The notes under the pieces are model-generated. The model worked only from the letters and a program-made list of their open reading frames with translations, had not been told where the DNA came from and made no database searches. Below, piece after piece: positions 17,885 to 27,694 of a stretch of 64,000 bases of DNA. Position numbers and translations under genes: made by a program. Source of the stretch: Hymenobacter fodinae (GTDB lineage Bacteria; Bacteroidota; Bacteroidia; Cytophagales; Hymenobacteraceae); NCBI RefSeq assembly GCF_004745825.1, contig NZ_SRLA01000007.1:1-64000 (forward strand), read 5' to 3'. Positions within the stretch are counted from its first letter, which is position 1. The number at the start of each line of letters is the position of its first letter.

Positions 17885-18922
17885 ATGAGCGTTTTTCTAG
17901 GAGTACTTCTGCATGCGCTGGGCGGCTTCGCTTCCGGCAGTTTCTATTTACCCTATAAAAAGGTGCACGGCTGGGCCTGGGAAAGTTATTGGCTGGTGGG
18001 CGGGCTGGTGTCGTGGCTGGTGGCTCCGTTGGTGCTGGGCTCGGCTACGGTGCCGCACCTGTTTGATATTTTAGGGCAAACCAGCCGCGAAACGCTGTTC
18101 TGGACCTACGTGTGGGGCGTGCTCTGGGGCTTGGGCGGTCTCACGTTTGGGCTGGCCATGCGCTACCTAGGCCTCTCGCTAGGCATGGCCTTCACGCTAG
18201 GCCTATGCGCGGTCTTTGGCACGCTGGTGCCACCTATTTACAAGGGGGAATTTAATGCGCTACTGCAGAGCACTTCGGGCCAAGTGATTGTGGCCGGTTT
18301 GGGCGTGTGCGTGCTCGGCATCGTGATCTGTGGCCTAGCGGGCATGATGAAGGAGAAAAACCTCAGCAGCGACGAAAAGAAGGCCACTATCGCGGAGTTT
18401 GATCTGCGCAAGGGGCTGCTGGTAGCCATATTTTCCGGCGTGATGAGCGCGTGCATGTCGTTTGGCCTGACTGCCGGGGAGCCCATTGCCAAGCTGGCTG
18501 AGCAGAATGGCGCCAACCCGCTCTACGTGAACAATGCCTCCTTGGTAATCATCTTACTGGGCGGCCTCACCACCAACGCTATCTGGTGCATCTACCTCAA
18601 CGTCAAGAACAAAACGTACACCGACTACCTCAACCCCAGCTTCCCGGCCCTGCGCAACATTCTGTTCTGCGCCGTGGCGGGCCTGACGTGGTATTTGCAG
18701 TTCTTCTTCTACGGCATGGGCGACAGCCAAATGGGTGAGTACCGCTTCTCGGGCTGGACGCTACACATGGCCTTTATTATTGCCTTTAGCTCGTTGTGGG
18801 GCCTGTATCTGCACGAGTGGCGCGGGGCAAACCGGCCCACCATGCGCACCATTCAGCTGGGCATTCTCACGGTAGTATTATCCACGGTGGTAGTTGGGTT
18901 CGGCAACTATCTGGCTTCCTAA
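17885..18922 (+). CDS. rhaT: L-rhamnose:H+ symporter RhaT
   Basis: A 345-residue inner-membrane protein with about ten hydrophobic segments, of the RhaT/DMT type (GGFASGSFYLPYKKV; WGVLWGLGGLTFGLAMRYLG; LGLCAVFGTLVPP). It imports L-rhamnose released by the secreted glycosidases. It is divergent from rhaEW, with a shared operator region. Confidence 0.93.
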   Translation: MSVFLGVLLHALGGFASGSFYLPYKKVHGWAWESYWLVGGLVSWLVAPLVLGSATVPHLFDILGQTSRETLFWTYVWGVLWGLGGLTFGLAMRYLGLSLGMAFTLGLCAVFGTLVPPIYKGEFNALLQSTSGQVIVAGLGVCVLGIVICGLAGMMKEKNLSSDEKKATIAEFDLRKGLLVAIFSGVMSACMSFGLTAGEPIAKLAEQNGANPLYVNNASLVIILLGGLTTNAIWCIYLNVKNKTYTDYLNPSFPALRNILFCAVAGLTWYLQFFFYGMGDSQMGEYRFSGWTLHMAFIIAFSSLWGLYLHEWRGANRPTMRTIQLGILTVVLSTVVVGFGNYLAS

Positions 18923-18940
18923 GCCACCTTTTTTACAAGG

Positions 18941-19014
18941 CAGCTCCTGCGGGGTCTGCCGCCTCCGGCCTGATACGGGCAATGAGGCGGTGGGCAGCGC
19001 AGGAGCTGTTTTTT
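18941..19014 (+). terminator. rhaT terminator
   Basis: CAGCTCCTGC (18,941-18,950) pairs with GCAGGAGCTG (18,999-19,008), with further pairing of GCCGCCTC to GAGGCGG inside, followed by TTTTTT. It begins 19 bp after the rhaT stop. Confidence 0.8.
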
Positions 19015-19136
19015 AGGCGGCTATGGCGGCAGCCAGTGCAACTCCGGCGCGCAGGTAACTTGTCTTGGCTAGCCTTAACCCATGGCCAAACAGCTGGTCG
19101 GGGCGAAGTGCAAACTGATGCCGGAAAAATAAAATG

Positions 19137-19180
19137 GTGAGTAATCACTCGCGGGCGGTAGTCTACAGGAGGGTTTCGGG
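19137..19180 (+). promoter_or_regulatory. candidate rhamnose operator before susC
   Basis: GTGAGTAATCACTCGC (19,137-19,152) matches the perfect inverted repeat before rhaT with one arm mismatch. It is followed 10 bp later by CTACAGGAGGGTTTCGGG, which resembles the element downstream of the rhaT operator. Confidence 0.5.
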
Positions 19181-19195
19181 TAGGAGGAAAAATAA

Positions 19196-19223
19196 TTTGG
19201 CATCATCAAAGCAGCTCTCTTTG
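19196..19223 (+). promoter_or_regulatory. possible susC promoter
   Basis: TTTG (19,196-19,199), then 16 bp, then TCTCTTTG (19,216-19,223), which resembles the Bacteroidota -33/-7 pair TTTG...TAnnTTTG with one change at the -7. It lies 46 bp before the susC ATG. Confidence 0.3.
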
Positions 19224-19269
19224 GTGGCCTACTGGTCGTCCCATCCTACTAATCCTACCTGTACAACCC

Positions 19270-22200
19270 ATGAAGAAAAGTTACACCTGGCGGCGCGGCC
19301 CCTTCGTAGCCTGTCTGCCGCTGCTCCTGCTCGCGGGGCCCGCGGTTACGGCAGTGCAGGCCCGCCCCGCCGCCTCCGCCGTCGCTGAGTGGCAGCTTAG
19401 CGGCAAAGTAGAATCCAAGAACGGAGAAGGTCTCCCGGGTGTAACGGTAGTACTCAAAGGCACCACCCGCGGCACCACCACCGGCCCCGATGGCACCTTT
19501 ACCCTGGCCGTGCCCGAAACGGCGGGGACGCTCGTATTCAGCTTCATTGGGTTTGCTACCCAGGAGCGCCCCTTTACTGGTGCCGGCAACCTTACGGTGA
19601 AGCTCAGCGAAGACTCTAAGTCGCTGGATGAGGTAGTAGTAGTGGGCTACGGCACCCAGAAGAAAGCCGATGTAACCGGTGCCATTGCCACCCTCGATGC
19701 CAGCAAGCTGGAAGAGCGGCCCATTCTGCGCGTCGATCAAGCCCTGGTAGGCCAGTTGGCGGGCGTGAATGTGCAGCAGAACACGGGCCTGCCCGGCCGC
19801 GGGTTCAACGTGCAGGTGCGGGGCAACGGCTCCATTACGGCCAACAACCAACCCTTGTACGTTATCGACGGCTTCCCGCTGGAAGGCACCTCGCCCAACG
19901 GCAACGGCAATTACGCCACCGGCAGCCCCCTCGACAACATCAACCCCAATGATATTCAATCGATTGAGGTACTGAAAGATGCCGCCGCCGCTGCCATCTA
20001 CGGCTCGCGCGCTGCCAACGGGGTAGTGCTGGTAACCACCAAGCGCGGTAAAACCGGCAAGCCCCAGATCAACTTCAACGTGTATGGGGGTTACTCCCAG
20101 ATGGCCAAGAAGCTTGACTTGCTGAAGCCCGATGAATGGGTGGAGCGCGCGTCGGAAATCATTAACAACAACTGGGTCCGCTCGCAACCTACTACTCCCG
20201 GAGCCCCTCAGCGGCTGGCGAACCAAACTACGGCCCAACGTCAGGCCATCCTGGGCGTTACTACCATCAACCCCTCGCTCATGATTGACGAGCGGTGGTA
20301 CCAGCCCGGCCACCCTGGCTTGGATTACATCGACTGGCAGGACGCCATTTTCCGGACCGGCAAGGTGCAGAACTACCAGGTGTCGGCCAGCGGCGCTACC
20401 AACAACGTGAACTACTACGTGTCGGGTAACTACACCGACCAGGAGGGGATCGTGATTGGAGTGGCCTACAAGCGGTATTCGGCCCGCGCCAACATGGAAG
20501 TAAAGGCGTCCGACAAGCTCAAGTTCGGCCTGAACATCAGCCCCAGCTACGCCATTTCCAACGACCCCGGCGTGGAAGGCAAGGACAACCTGGCCCAGAA
20601 GTTTATTACCATGGTGCCGGTGGCCGAGTCGTCGGCGGGCTTGTACACCAACTACGGCGAGAATCCCGTGTATACGTGGGGCGGCAGCAGCGTTAGTCCG
20701 GTAGGAGAACTGGAAAACCGCCAGCAGCAGACCACCGTGTTCCGGACCCTGAGCACCCTGTTCGGCGACTACGAAATCGTGAAGAACCTGCGGTTCCGCT
20801 CTACCCTCAACTTCGACAACACCGACTCACGGGCCAAGAGCTACATTCCCAACTCCCGCCTGGTGGGCTCGGGCGCGGTGGGCACCTTCAGCGGCTTCCG
20901 CAAGCAGGCCTTCGTAAACGAAAACACCCTGGCCTACAACAAGGTCATTGCCAACAAGCACGATTTCTCGGCGCTGGCCGGCTACGCGTACAACTTCTTT
21001 AAGACCGAAACCGATCGGCTGCGGTCGTCGGGTGGTTTCGTGAACAGCGCGGTAACTACCCTCAACGGGGCCACCAACATCACGGGCACCGGCGACAACG
21101 GCACTACCGAAACCCAGAACGTGCTGCTGTCTTACTTCGGAAGGGTGCAGTACGCCTACGAGGGCAAGTACCTGCTCACGGCCAGCGTGCGCCGCGACGG
21201 TTCCTCCCGCTTCGGGCAGGACAAGCGCTGGGGCGTGTTCCCGGCCGTGTCAGCGGGCTGGCGCATCTCGCAGGAAAACTTCATGAAGGGCCTGCCCGTC
21301 ATCAGTGACCTGAAAGTGCGCGGCAGCTTCGGTATGTCGGGCAACAACGGCATCGGCGACTACAGCAGCATTGCCACGCTGGGCGTGAACCCCTACACCT
21401 TCGGGGGCGTGGTGGCATCGGGTCAGTCGCCGAACAAAGCCCCCAACGCCCTGCTCCGCTGGGAGAAGTCGCAAACGATTGATGTGGGCCTCGACTTTGG
21501 CGTGATCGACAACCGCATTTCCGGTTCGTTTGATTACTACACCAAGACCAGCAAAGACCTGCTGCTGAACGTGCCCCGGCCCAGCGCCTCGGGCTACTCC
21601 TCCCAGCTCGTGAACATTGGCGAGGTGCTGAACCAGGGCCTAGAGCTGGAACTTCGCTCCCGCAACGTTACCGGCGCCTTTGAGTGGAATACGTCGCTTA
21701 ACCTGAGCCACAACCGCAACAAAGTGGTGCACCTAGGCGAGGGCGACGCGACCATCGAAATTGCCTCCCCCTACGGGGCCTCCAGCACCCTGCTGATGGT
21801 GGGGAAACCCATGTTCTCGTTCTACGCCATCCAGCAAACGGGCATCCTCACGCAGTCGGATATTGACGGCGGGGCGCCCATCATCCAGGGGCAGACGGTG
21901 GGTGACCCTCGCTTCCGGGATGCCAACGGCGACGGCACCATCAACGAAAAAGATCGGGTGATTATCGGGCAGCCCAACCCTAAGTTTACCTGGGGTATCA
22001 CCAACAACTTCACGTTTAAGGGCTTCGACCTGAGCGTGTTGGTGCAGGGCCAGCAGGGCGGTAGCCTGTACTCGCTCATCGGGCGGGCCATCGACAACAC
22101 CAACATGGGCTACAACCAGAACGTGCTCGGCCTGCAGCGCGACCGGTGGCGCTCCGTGGACAACCCCGGCGCGGGTGAGCGGGGCAAGGCGCAGGCCAAC

Positions 22201-22488
22201 TTCACGCCTCTCAAGAGCGACTCCTGGCTGTACTCCACCAACTACTACCGGGTGCGCAACATCACGCTGGGCTACAACTTGGGCAACTTAGTGCCTAAAA
22301 CCATCATGCAGGGCGCCCGCATTTACGTGTCGGCGGAGAACTTCTTCGGTCACGATACCTACCGCGGCGGCTACAACGTGGATGCTACCAACTCCGACAC
22401 GGGCGGCAGCGGCTTCTCGGTAGGCACCGACTACGGCGGCCTGCCCCTGACCAAATCGATGACCCTCGGCCTCAACCTTACTTTCTAG
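19270..22488 (+). CDS. susC: SusC/RagA-type TonB-dependent outer-membrane transporter
   Basis: A 1072-residue outer-membrane receptor. A signal peptide (~1-33) is followed by a carboxypeptidase-D-like regulatory domain (~40-115), a TonB-box-like segment LDEVVVVGYGTQ at about residue 119, the plug (VRGNGSITANNQPLYVIDG; IEVLKDAAAAAIYGSRAANGVVLVTTKRG), and a long beta-barrel ending in aromatic LTF. It takes up oligosaccharides with the SusD lipoprotein encoded 20 bp downstream. The rhamnose-type operator and the hydrolases around it point to rhamnose-containing pectic oligosaccharides, an inference. Confidence 0.96.
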   Translation: MKKSYTWRRGPFVACLPLLLLAGPAVTAVQARPAASAVAEWQLSGKVESKNGEGLPGVTVVLKGTTRGTTTGPDGTFTLAVPETAGTLVFSFIGFATQERPFTGAGNLTVKLSEDSKSLDEVVVVGYGTQKKADVTGAIATLDASKLEERPILRVDQALVGQLAGVNVQQNTGLPGRGFNVQVRGNGSITANNQPLYVIDGFPLEGTSPNGNGNYATGSPLDNINPNDIQSIEVLKDAAAAAIYGSRAANGVVLVTTKRGKTGKPQINFNVYGGYSQMAKKLDLLKPDEWVERASEIINNNWVRSQPTTPGAPQRLANQTTAQRQAILGVTTINPSLMIDERWYQPGHPGLDYIDWQDAIFRTGKVQNYQVSASGATNNVNYYVSGNYTDQEGIVIGVAYKRYSARANMEVKASDKLKFGLNISPSYAISNDPGVEGKDNLAQKFITMVPVAESSAGLYTNYGENPVYTWGGSSVSPVGELENRQQQTTVFRTLSTLFGDYEIVKNLRFRSTLNFDNTDSRAKSYIPNSRLVGSGAVGTFSGFRKQAFVNENTLAYNKVIANKHDFSALAGYAYNFFKTETDRLRSSGGFVNSAVTTLNGATNITGTGDNGTTETQNVLLSYFGRVQYAYEGKYLLTASVRRDGSSRFGQDKRWGVFPAVSAGWRISQENFMKGLPVISDLKVRGSFGMSGNNGIGDYSSIATLGVNPYTFGGVVASGQSPNKAPNALLRWEKSQTIDVGLDFGVIDNRISGSFDYYTKTSKDLLLNVPRPSASGYSSQLVNIGEVLNQGLELELRSRNVTGAFEWNTSLNLSHNRNKVVHLGEGDATIEIASPYGASSTLLMVGKPMFSFYAIQQTGILTQSDIDGGAPIIQGQTVGDPRFRDANGDGTINEKDRVIIGQPNPKFTWGITNNFTFKGFDLSVLVQGQQGGSLYSLIGRAIDNTNMGYNQNVLGLQRDRWRSVDNPGAGERGKAQANFTPLKSDSWLYSTNYYRVRNITLGYNLGNLVPKTIMQGARIYVSAENFFGHDTYRGGYNVDATNSDTGGSGFSVGTDYGGLPLTKSMTLGLNLTF

Positions 22489-22508
22489 CAGGCAACTGCG
22501 CGCGAAAT

Positions 22509-24041
22509 ATGAAAAAGACCCTTTTCTCGATTCTGGCGGCCAGCGTGCTGGTGCTCAGCGCCTGCGAAAAAGACCTCGACCAAGCGCCTATTTCCAGCGG
22601 CTCGGTACCCACGTTCTACAAAACCGCCGACGACTTCACCCAGGCCATCAACGCGGTGTACAGCAACCTGCGCGACTACCCCGACCGCCAGCTGACGATG
22701 TCGGAAACCCGCTCGGATAATATTTACGGGGTGAGCACCCAGGGCATCCGGACCTGGGAACCCATCAACAACTTCTCCACCACCATCGCCTCCAACGAGT
22801 ACCCCGCCGATACCTGGACGACGGACTTCGTGGGCGTGTTCCGGGCCAATATTGTGCTGGATCAGCTGGCCCAAAACGGCTCGGTGCTGACCGACGACGT
22901 GAAGAGCCGGACCGAGGGGGAAGCCAAGTTTCTGCGGGCGCTGTTCTACTTTGATCTGGTGCGCTACTTCGGGAAGGTGCCCGTGGTAGAGAAGCCCCTG
23001 GAGCCCCAGGAGGTAGCCAAGATTCCGCGCGCTAACGTGGCCGACGTGTACGCGCTCATCGTGGCTGACCTGCAGGACGCCATTGCTAAGCTGCCCGACT
23101 CGTACACAACCACTAACGTGGGCCGGGCCACCAACGGGGCCGCCCGCAGCCTGCTGGCCCTGGTGTACCTAACGCGCTCGGGCCCTACTTACGGCATTAA
23201 CGGCCCTGGCCTGGGCACCAACGATTACGACGCCGCCATCACCCTGCTCGACCAGGTGATTAACAGCGGCCGGTACGACCTGATTACGGCGGCTGGCACC
23301 GCTGGCAGCGCCTACGGGAACGTGTTTGCCTACGCCAACGAGAACAACCGCGAGGTGATTTTTGATGTGCAGTACGTGAGTGGTGGCCTGGGCCTGGGGG
23401 CGTCGTATCCCTCCATTCTGCTGACCAACAACTACTTTCAGTCGATTGGGGCGGGTACGGGCTTCGGTACGGGTGATGAGCTGCGCCCCCCGTCGGATAA
23501 CCTGGTGGCCAGCTACGCCCCCGCCGACACGCGCAAAGGCGTAACCATGCAAATTGGCTACACTACCACCACGACCCCCGTGGCCGTGGAAACCCGGCCG
23601 GCCTTCAAGAAGTACGTGAACGGCACCCTGCGCGGCACCTCCCGCACCGATTGGCCCATCAACTTCATTGTGCTGCGCTACGCCGATGTGCTGCTACTGA
23701 AGGCCGAAGCCCTCATCCGCAAGAGTGGCCCCTCTGCCACCGCCGATGCCCTGGTGAAGCGGGTGCGCGACCGGGCGGGCCTCACCGCCGCGCCGCTGAC
23801 GGGCGTAACGCTGGCCCAGCTGATGGAGGAGCGCCGCCGGGAATTTGCCGGGGAAGGCCTGCGCTGGCACGATCTGGTGCGCTCTGGCTTGGCCCTCGAC
23901 GTGATGAACGCCTGGATTGCCAAGGAGGATACCCGCAACCGCATCCGGAAGCCCATTACGGCCAACGACCTGCTGTACCCCGTGCCCCAAAACGAGTTGG
24001 CCGCTTCTTCTTATGTGTATGAGCAGAACCCCGGCTACTAA
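22509..24041 (+). CDS. susD: SusD/RagB-family surface glycan-binding lipoprotein
   Basis: A 510-residue lipoprotein with lipobox VLSAC and a following acidic stretch CEKDLD, then the SusD N-terminal region (FYKTADDFTQAINAVYSNLRDY), the TPR-like helices (GEAKFLRALFYFDLVRYFG) and the C-terminal EERRREFAGEGLRWHDLVR and NDLLYPVPQNEL segments. It forms the lid of the SusC pore. It is in one operon with susC. Confidence 0.96.
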   Translation: MKKTLFSILAASVLVLSACEKDLDQAPISSGSVPTFYKTADDFTQAINAVYSNLRDYPDRQLTMSETRSDNIYGVSTQGIRTWEPINNFSTTIASNEYPADTWTTDFVGVFRANIVLDQLAQNGSVLTDDVKSRTEGEAKFLRALFYFDLVRYFGKVPVVEKPLEPQEVAKIPRANVADVYALIVADLQDAIAKLPDSYTTTNVGRATNGAARSLLALVYLTRSGPTYGINGPGLGTNDYDAAITLLDQVINSGRYDLITAAGTAGSAYGNVFAYANENNREVIFDVQYVSGGLGLGASYPSILLTNNYFQSIGAGTGFGTGDELRPPSDNLVASYAPADTRKGVTMQIGYTTTTTPVAVETRPAFKKYVNGTLRGTSRTDWPINFIVLRYADVLLLKAEALIRKSGPSATADALVKRVRDRAGLTAAPLTGVTLAQLMEERRREFAGEGLRWHDLVRSGLALDVMNAWIAKEDTRNRIRKPITANDLLYPVPQNELAASSYVYEQNPGY

Positions 24042-24061
24042 GTGCTGAATGTATAACAAGC

Positions 24062-24114
24062 TCGGCCTGAGTGTTTTTCAGTGATGCTGGAAGGCGCTTG
24101 GGCCGGTCTTTTTA
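24062..24114 (+). terminator. probable susCD terminator
   Basis: CTCGGCCTGAG pairs loosely with CTTGGGCCGG, followed by TCTTTTTAC, in the gap between susD and the next gene. The stem has mismatches. Confidence 0.45.
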
Positions 24115-24125
24115 CCCAGGAGTGA

Positions 24126-27100
24126 ATGAGCGTAAGCGCTGAACGTATATCGCAATGGAAACACCGGGGGAGAAGTGGCCTAGCGGCGCTGCTGATGTTG
24201 TGGTCAGTGGATGGCGCCGTGGCCCAGCCCGCCCCCGCAGCGCCGCTCTGGCACAACCAAGCCCGCACCCTGCGCTACCGCCCCGACGGCACTGATTTCG
24301 TCATTCGGAACGGCGACAAGCGCTTCACCCGCGCCCTGTACGGCACCAACACCGCCTTCCGGGTGGAAGCCGGCGACCTGCCAGAGTTTGCGCTATACCT
24401 GCCCGGTATGGGCGGCAACCTCAAGTTTGGCTTGATTGGGAAGGATGGGCAGAGCAAATGGCTGATTAAAGTAGAAAGCATTGAAGCCCGCTACCGGCCC
24501 GGCAAAATGCTCTACACCATCCAGGACCCTTTGCTGGCAGGCGGTACGCTGCACTTAGAAGTGCAGGCCATGGCTGATGCAGAAGGGATGCTCGTGAAGG
24601 CTGAGTTCCAGAAGGTGCCTGCCAACCAAGTACGCCTACTGTGGGCCTACGGCGCCGCCACAGGCAAGAAGTTCAGCCGTGACGGTGACATCGGGGCCGA
24701 CCCTGAATCAAGCTTTTACCTCAAGCCAGAGTATTGCCAGAACAACACGATTACGCTGAAGGGCAAGGCCTTCACCCTAGACTACTCGGCTGCCACCAAG
24801 CCAACCAAAGCTGCAGCCAATGCGGCCCCCGCTGAGCCAAAAACCTTGCTAGGCCTCGTGCCGATGACGTCAGAACTACACGTCGCCGATGCGGAGCAGC
24901 AGGACTCGCCCCAGCAGCTGTGGGCCTCCCAAGGTTCGGCTAGGCCAGTGGCCGCCGGAGTAGTACCCGCGAAGGCAGGGGAGGCGCTGTACTTCTCGGT
25001 GCAGAAACCCGCTACCAGTGGCCTAGCGCTGCGCTACGCCGACTTGCCGCGGGCCTTTGCCAAAGCCGAAGCCGCGCGCCAAGTGCTGGCGAACCGCATT
25101 CAGGTGAAAACTCCCGACCCCTACATCAACACGCTGGGGGGCGCACTGGGTATTGCCGCCGATGCCATCTGGGAAGACCCCACTTACCTGCACGGCTCGG
25201 TGGCCTGGCGCATGCGCCTCAACGGCTGGCGCGGCCCCTATGCCGCCGACCCTCTCGGCTGGCACGACCGCGCCCAGAAACACTTCCGGGCCTATGCCCA
25301 GTCGCAGCTGCAAACGCCGCCGGCTGGCCCGGTAGTGATGGATACGGCCCTGCACCTGGCTCGCAGCCAGGAGAAGCTGGGCACCAGCGTGTACAGTGCG
25401 GGCTACATCAGCCGCAACCCCGGCGGTGACTTCCGGCCCCACCATTACGATATGAACCTCGTCTACATCGACGAGTTGCTGCGCCATTTCCTCTGGACCG
25501 GTGACCTGACTTTCGCCAAGGAAATGTGGCCCGTGCTAACCCGCCACCTGGCTTGGGAGAAGCGCAACTTCGACTCGGACAACGACGGCCTCTACGATGC
25601 ATATGCCGCCATTTGGGCCTCCGATGCCCTGCAGTACAGCAGCGGCGCCGTTACGCATTCCTCGGCCTATAACTACCTGACCAACCAACTGGCGGCCACG
25701 CTGGCCCAGCGCCTCGGCGAAAACCCCGCACCCTACCAGCAGGAAGCCGCCAACATCAAGCAGGCCCTGAACAGCCGGCTGTGGCTGCCCCGCCAGGGCT
25801 GGTACGCGGAGTATCAGGATGCGCTCGGCTTGAAACAGCTGCACCCCGCCGCCGGCATTTGGACCATCTACCACGCCCTCGACTCGCAGGTGCCCGATAA
25901 CTTCCAGGCTTACCAGGCCCTGCGCTACATCGATACCGAGATTCCGCACATTCCGGTGCGCGCCACTGGTCTACCTGATGAGGGCTACTATTTGATTTCC
26001 ACTACCAACTGGCAGCCCTACGACTGGTCCATCAACAACGTGGCCATGGCCGAGGTGCTGCACACCACCCTGGCCAACTGGCAGGCGGGCCGCCCCGAGG
26101 AGGCGTTCAAGCTCTGGAAAAGCGCCTTGCTGGAAAGCATGTACCTGGGCTCCAGCCCCGGCAACTTCCAGCAGGTGTCCTTCTACGATGCCCACCGCGG
26201 CGAGCTGTACCGCGACTTTGCTGACCCCATCGGCATGGCTTCCCGCTCCCTAGTCGAAGGCCTATTTGGGATTGTGCCCGATGCGCTGGTCGGCACGCTG
26301 ACCATCCGGCCGGGCCTGCCCGCCGCCTGGAATGAGGCCTCGCTCTCCATCCCGGATGTGGTATTTGCCTTTCAGCGGCAAGGGCGCCAGGAAACCTACA
26401 CTATTACGCCTCGCTTCCAGAAGCCGCTGAAGCTACAACTGCAGGTGCAGGCGCGGGGTACGGCGGTGCAGTCATTAACAGTCAACGGCAAGTCGGCTAC
26501 TTGGAAAAATATAGATGCCGCCGTAGGTCACCCCATGCTGGAAATCAGTGCTGATCCTGCTGATACTTATGAGGTTGTTATCAAGTGGCAAGGTGATGCG
26601 CCGGACGTGGCTACGCTGGAACCCACGTATGTGCCAGGAACTGCCCTGACTACACAGTTTCCGCACGCTACCATCCAGAAAGTATTCGACCCCCAGCAAG
26701 CCTTGCGCAATGCCGTGCCAAACGGCTCTACCCTCACTGCACAAGTGGGGGTAGAGGCCGGCAACCGGACGGCTTTCGTGCAGCTCCGGCAAGGCGAGCT
26801 AACCTGGTGGCAGCCGCTGACTTTCGCGGTGAAAGCACCGGCGCCAGCCTCGCCCGACGTTTCAGAAACCGTAACGCAGAAGTACGAGACAGTAAATCTG
26901 GCTTCGGCTTTCAACGCTCAGGTGACGAGCATTTTTCAGCAGCAATATCTGTCTCCTAGGCCACTCGGGCCGACCTTGCAGCTGCCCACGCAGGGCATCG
27001 GCAACTGGTGCTACCCGCTCACCGAGGCTGTTATTGACGACACTGGCCTACGGCAGTCCGCCGGCAGCAAAAACCAAATTCAGCTCCCCAGCGGCGTACC

Positions 27101-27605
27101 CCTGAGCACACCCAGCGCGGCGGGCGCCAAGAATGTGCTGTTCGTGTCGAAGTGGGACAACTACCCGGACCAGGCCTCGGTGGCCCTGAAAGGCCGCGCT
27201 CGGCACGCGTACTTGCTGCTGGCCGGCTCCACCAACCCCATGCAGAGTCAGCTCACCAATGGCAACATAGTAGTGCGCTACACCGATGGCACCTCAGAAA
27301 CCCTGGCCCTGCGCAACCCGCAAAACTGGTGGCCCATCGAGCAGGATTACCTGGAAGACGGCTTTGCCTTTACTACCGGCGTGCCTCGGCCGTACCGCCT
27401 GCACCTCAAAACCGGCTTGCTTACCCGCGAAGCCGCACCGGCTTACACCAGCATCAAGGGCTTCAGCACCCGCGCTATCGACGGCGGGGCGGCTACCGTG
27501 CTGGACTTACCGCTCAACCCGAAAAAGAAACTCCAACGTCTGGACGTCGAGGCTCTGGCCAACGACGTCGTTATTGGGCTGATGAGCGTGACGCTGGTGC
27601 GCTAG
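24126..27605 (+). CDS. large secreted six-hairpin glycosidase-like protein (DUF4450-like)
   Basis: An 1159-residue secreted protein (hydrophobic signal LAALLMLWSVDGAVAQ). Residues ~45-310 form a beta-rich N-terminal domain, residues ~330-760 an (alpha/alpha)6-barrel-like domain (GWRGPYAADPLGWHDRA; NFDSDNDGLYDAYAAIWASD; YDWSINNVAMAEVL), and the rest beta-sandwich domains. From memory it resembles Bacteroidota proteins carrying DUF4450, which accompany rhamnosidases; I cannot confirm this here. Acidic residues in the barrel could be catalytic. It probably removes a terminal sugar from pectic side chains. Nothing in the sequence decides the bond. Confidence 0.75.
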   Translation: MSVSAERISQWKHRGRSGLAALLMLWSVDGAVAQPAPAAPLWHNQARTLRYRPDGTDFVIRNGDKRFTRALYGTNTAFRVEAGDLPEFALYLPGMGGNLKFGLIGKDGQSKWLIKVESIEARYRPGKMLYTIQDPLLAGGTLHLEVQAMADAEGMLVKAEFQKVPANQVRLLWAYGAATGKKFSRDGDIGADPESSFYLKPEYCQNNTITLKGKAFTLDYSAATKPTKAAANAAPAEPKTLLGLVPMTSELHVADAEQQDSPQQLWASQGSARPVAAGVVPAKAGEALYFSVQKPATSGLALRYADLPRAFAKAEAARQVLANRIQVKTPDPYINTLGGALGIAADAIWEDPTYLHGSVAWRMRLNGWRGPYAADPLGWHDRAQKHFRAYAQSQLQTPPAGPVVMDTALHLARSQEKLGTSVYSAGYISRNPGGDFRPHHYDMNLVYIDELLRHFLWTGDLTFAKEMWPVLTRHLAWEKRNFDSDNDGLYDAYAAIWASDALQYSSGAVTHSSAYNYLTNQLAATLAQRLGENPAPYQQEAANIKQALNSRLWLPRQGWYAEYQDALGLKQLHPAAGIWTIYHALDSQVPDNFQAYQALRYIDTEIPHIPVRATGLPDEGYYLISTTNWQPYDWSINNVAMAEVLHTTLANWQAGRPEEAFKLWKSALLESMYLGSSPGNFQQVSFYDAHRGELYRDFADPIGMASRSLVEGLFGIVPDALVGTLTIRPGLPAAWNEASLSIPDVVFAFQRQGRQETYTITPRFQKPLKLQLQVQARGTAVQSLTVNGKSATWKNIDAAVGHPMLEISADPADTYEVVIKWQGDAPDVATLEPTYVPGTALTTQFPHATIQKVFDPQQALRNAVPNGSTLTAQVGVEAGNRTAFVQLRQGELTWWQPLTFAVKAPAPASPDVSETVTQKYETVNLASAFNAQVTSIFQQQYLSPRPLGPTLQLPTQGIGNWCYPLTEAVIDDTGLRQSAGSKNQIQLPSGVPLSTPSAAGAKNVLFVSKWDNYPDQASVALKGRARHAYLLLAGSTNPMQSQLTNGNIVVRYTDGTSETLALRNPQNWWPIEQDYLEDGFAFTTGVPRPYRLHLKTGLLTREAAPAYTSIKGFSTRAIDGGAATVLDLPLNPKKKLQRLDVEALANDVVIGLMSVTLVR

Positions 27606-27694
27606 TTGCGCTGCCACCGCTTGCCTATGCCACTTCCTGAACTCCCGCTGCTGGCGCTTCTGCCTTGCCATCGGCGCCAGCTAATTCCTTTCCT

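Noticed and set aside
19255..20313. 352-codon minus-strand frame
   Set aside because: Antisense to susC, whose plus-strand motifs are unambiguous.
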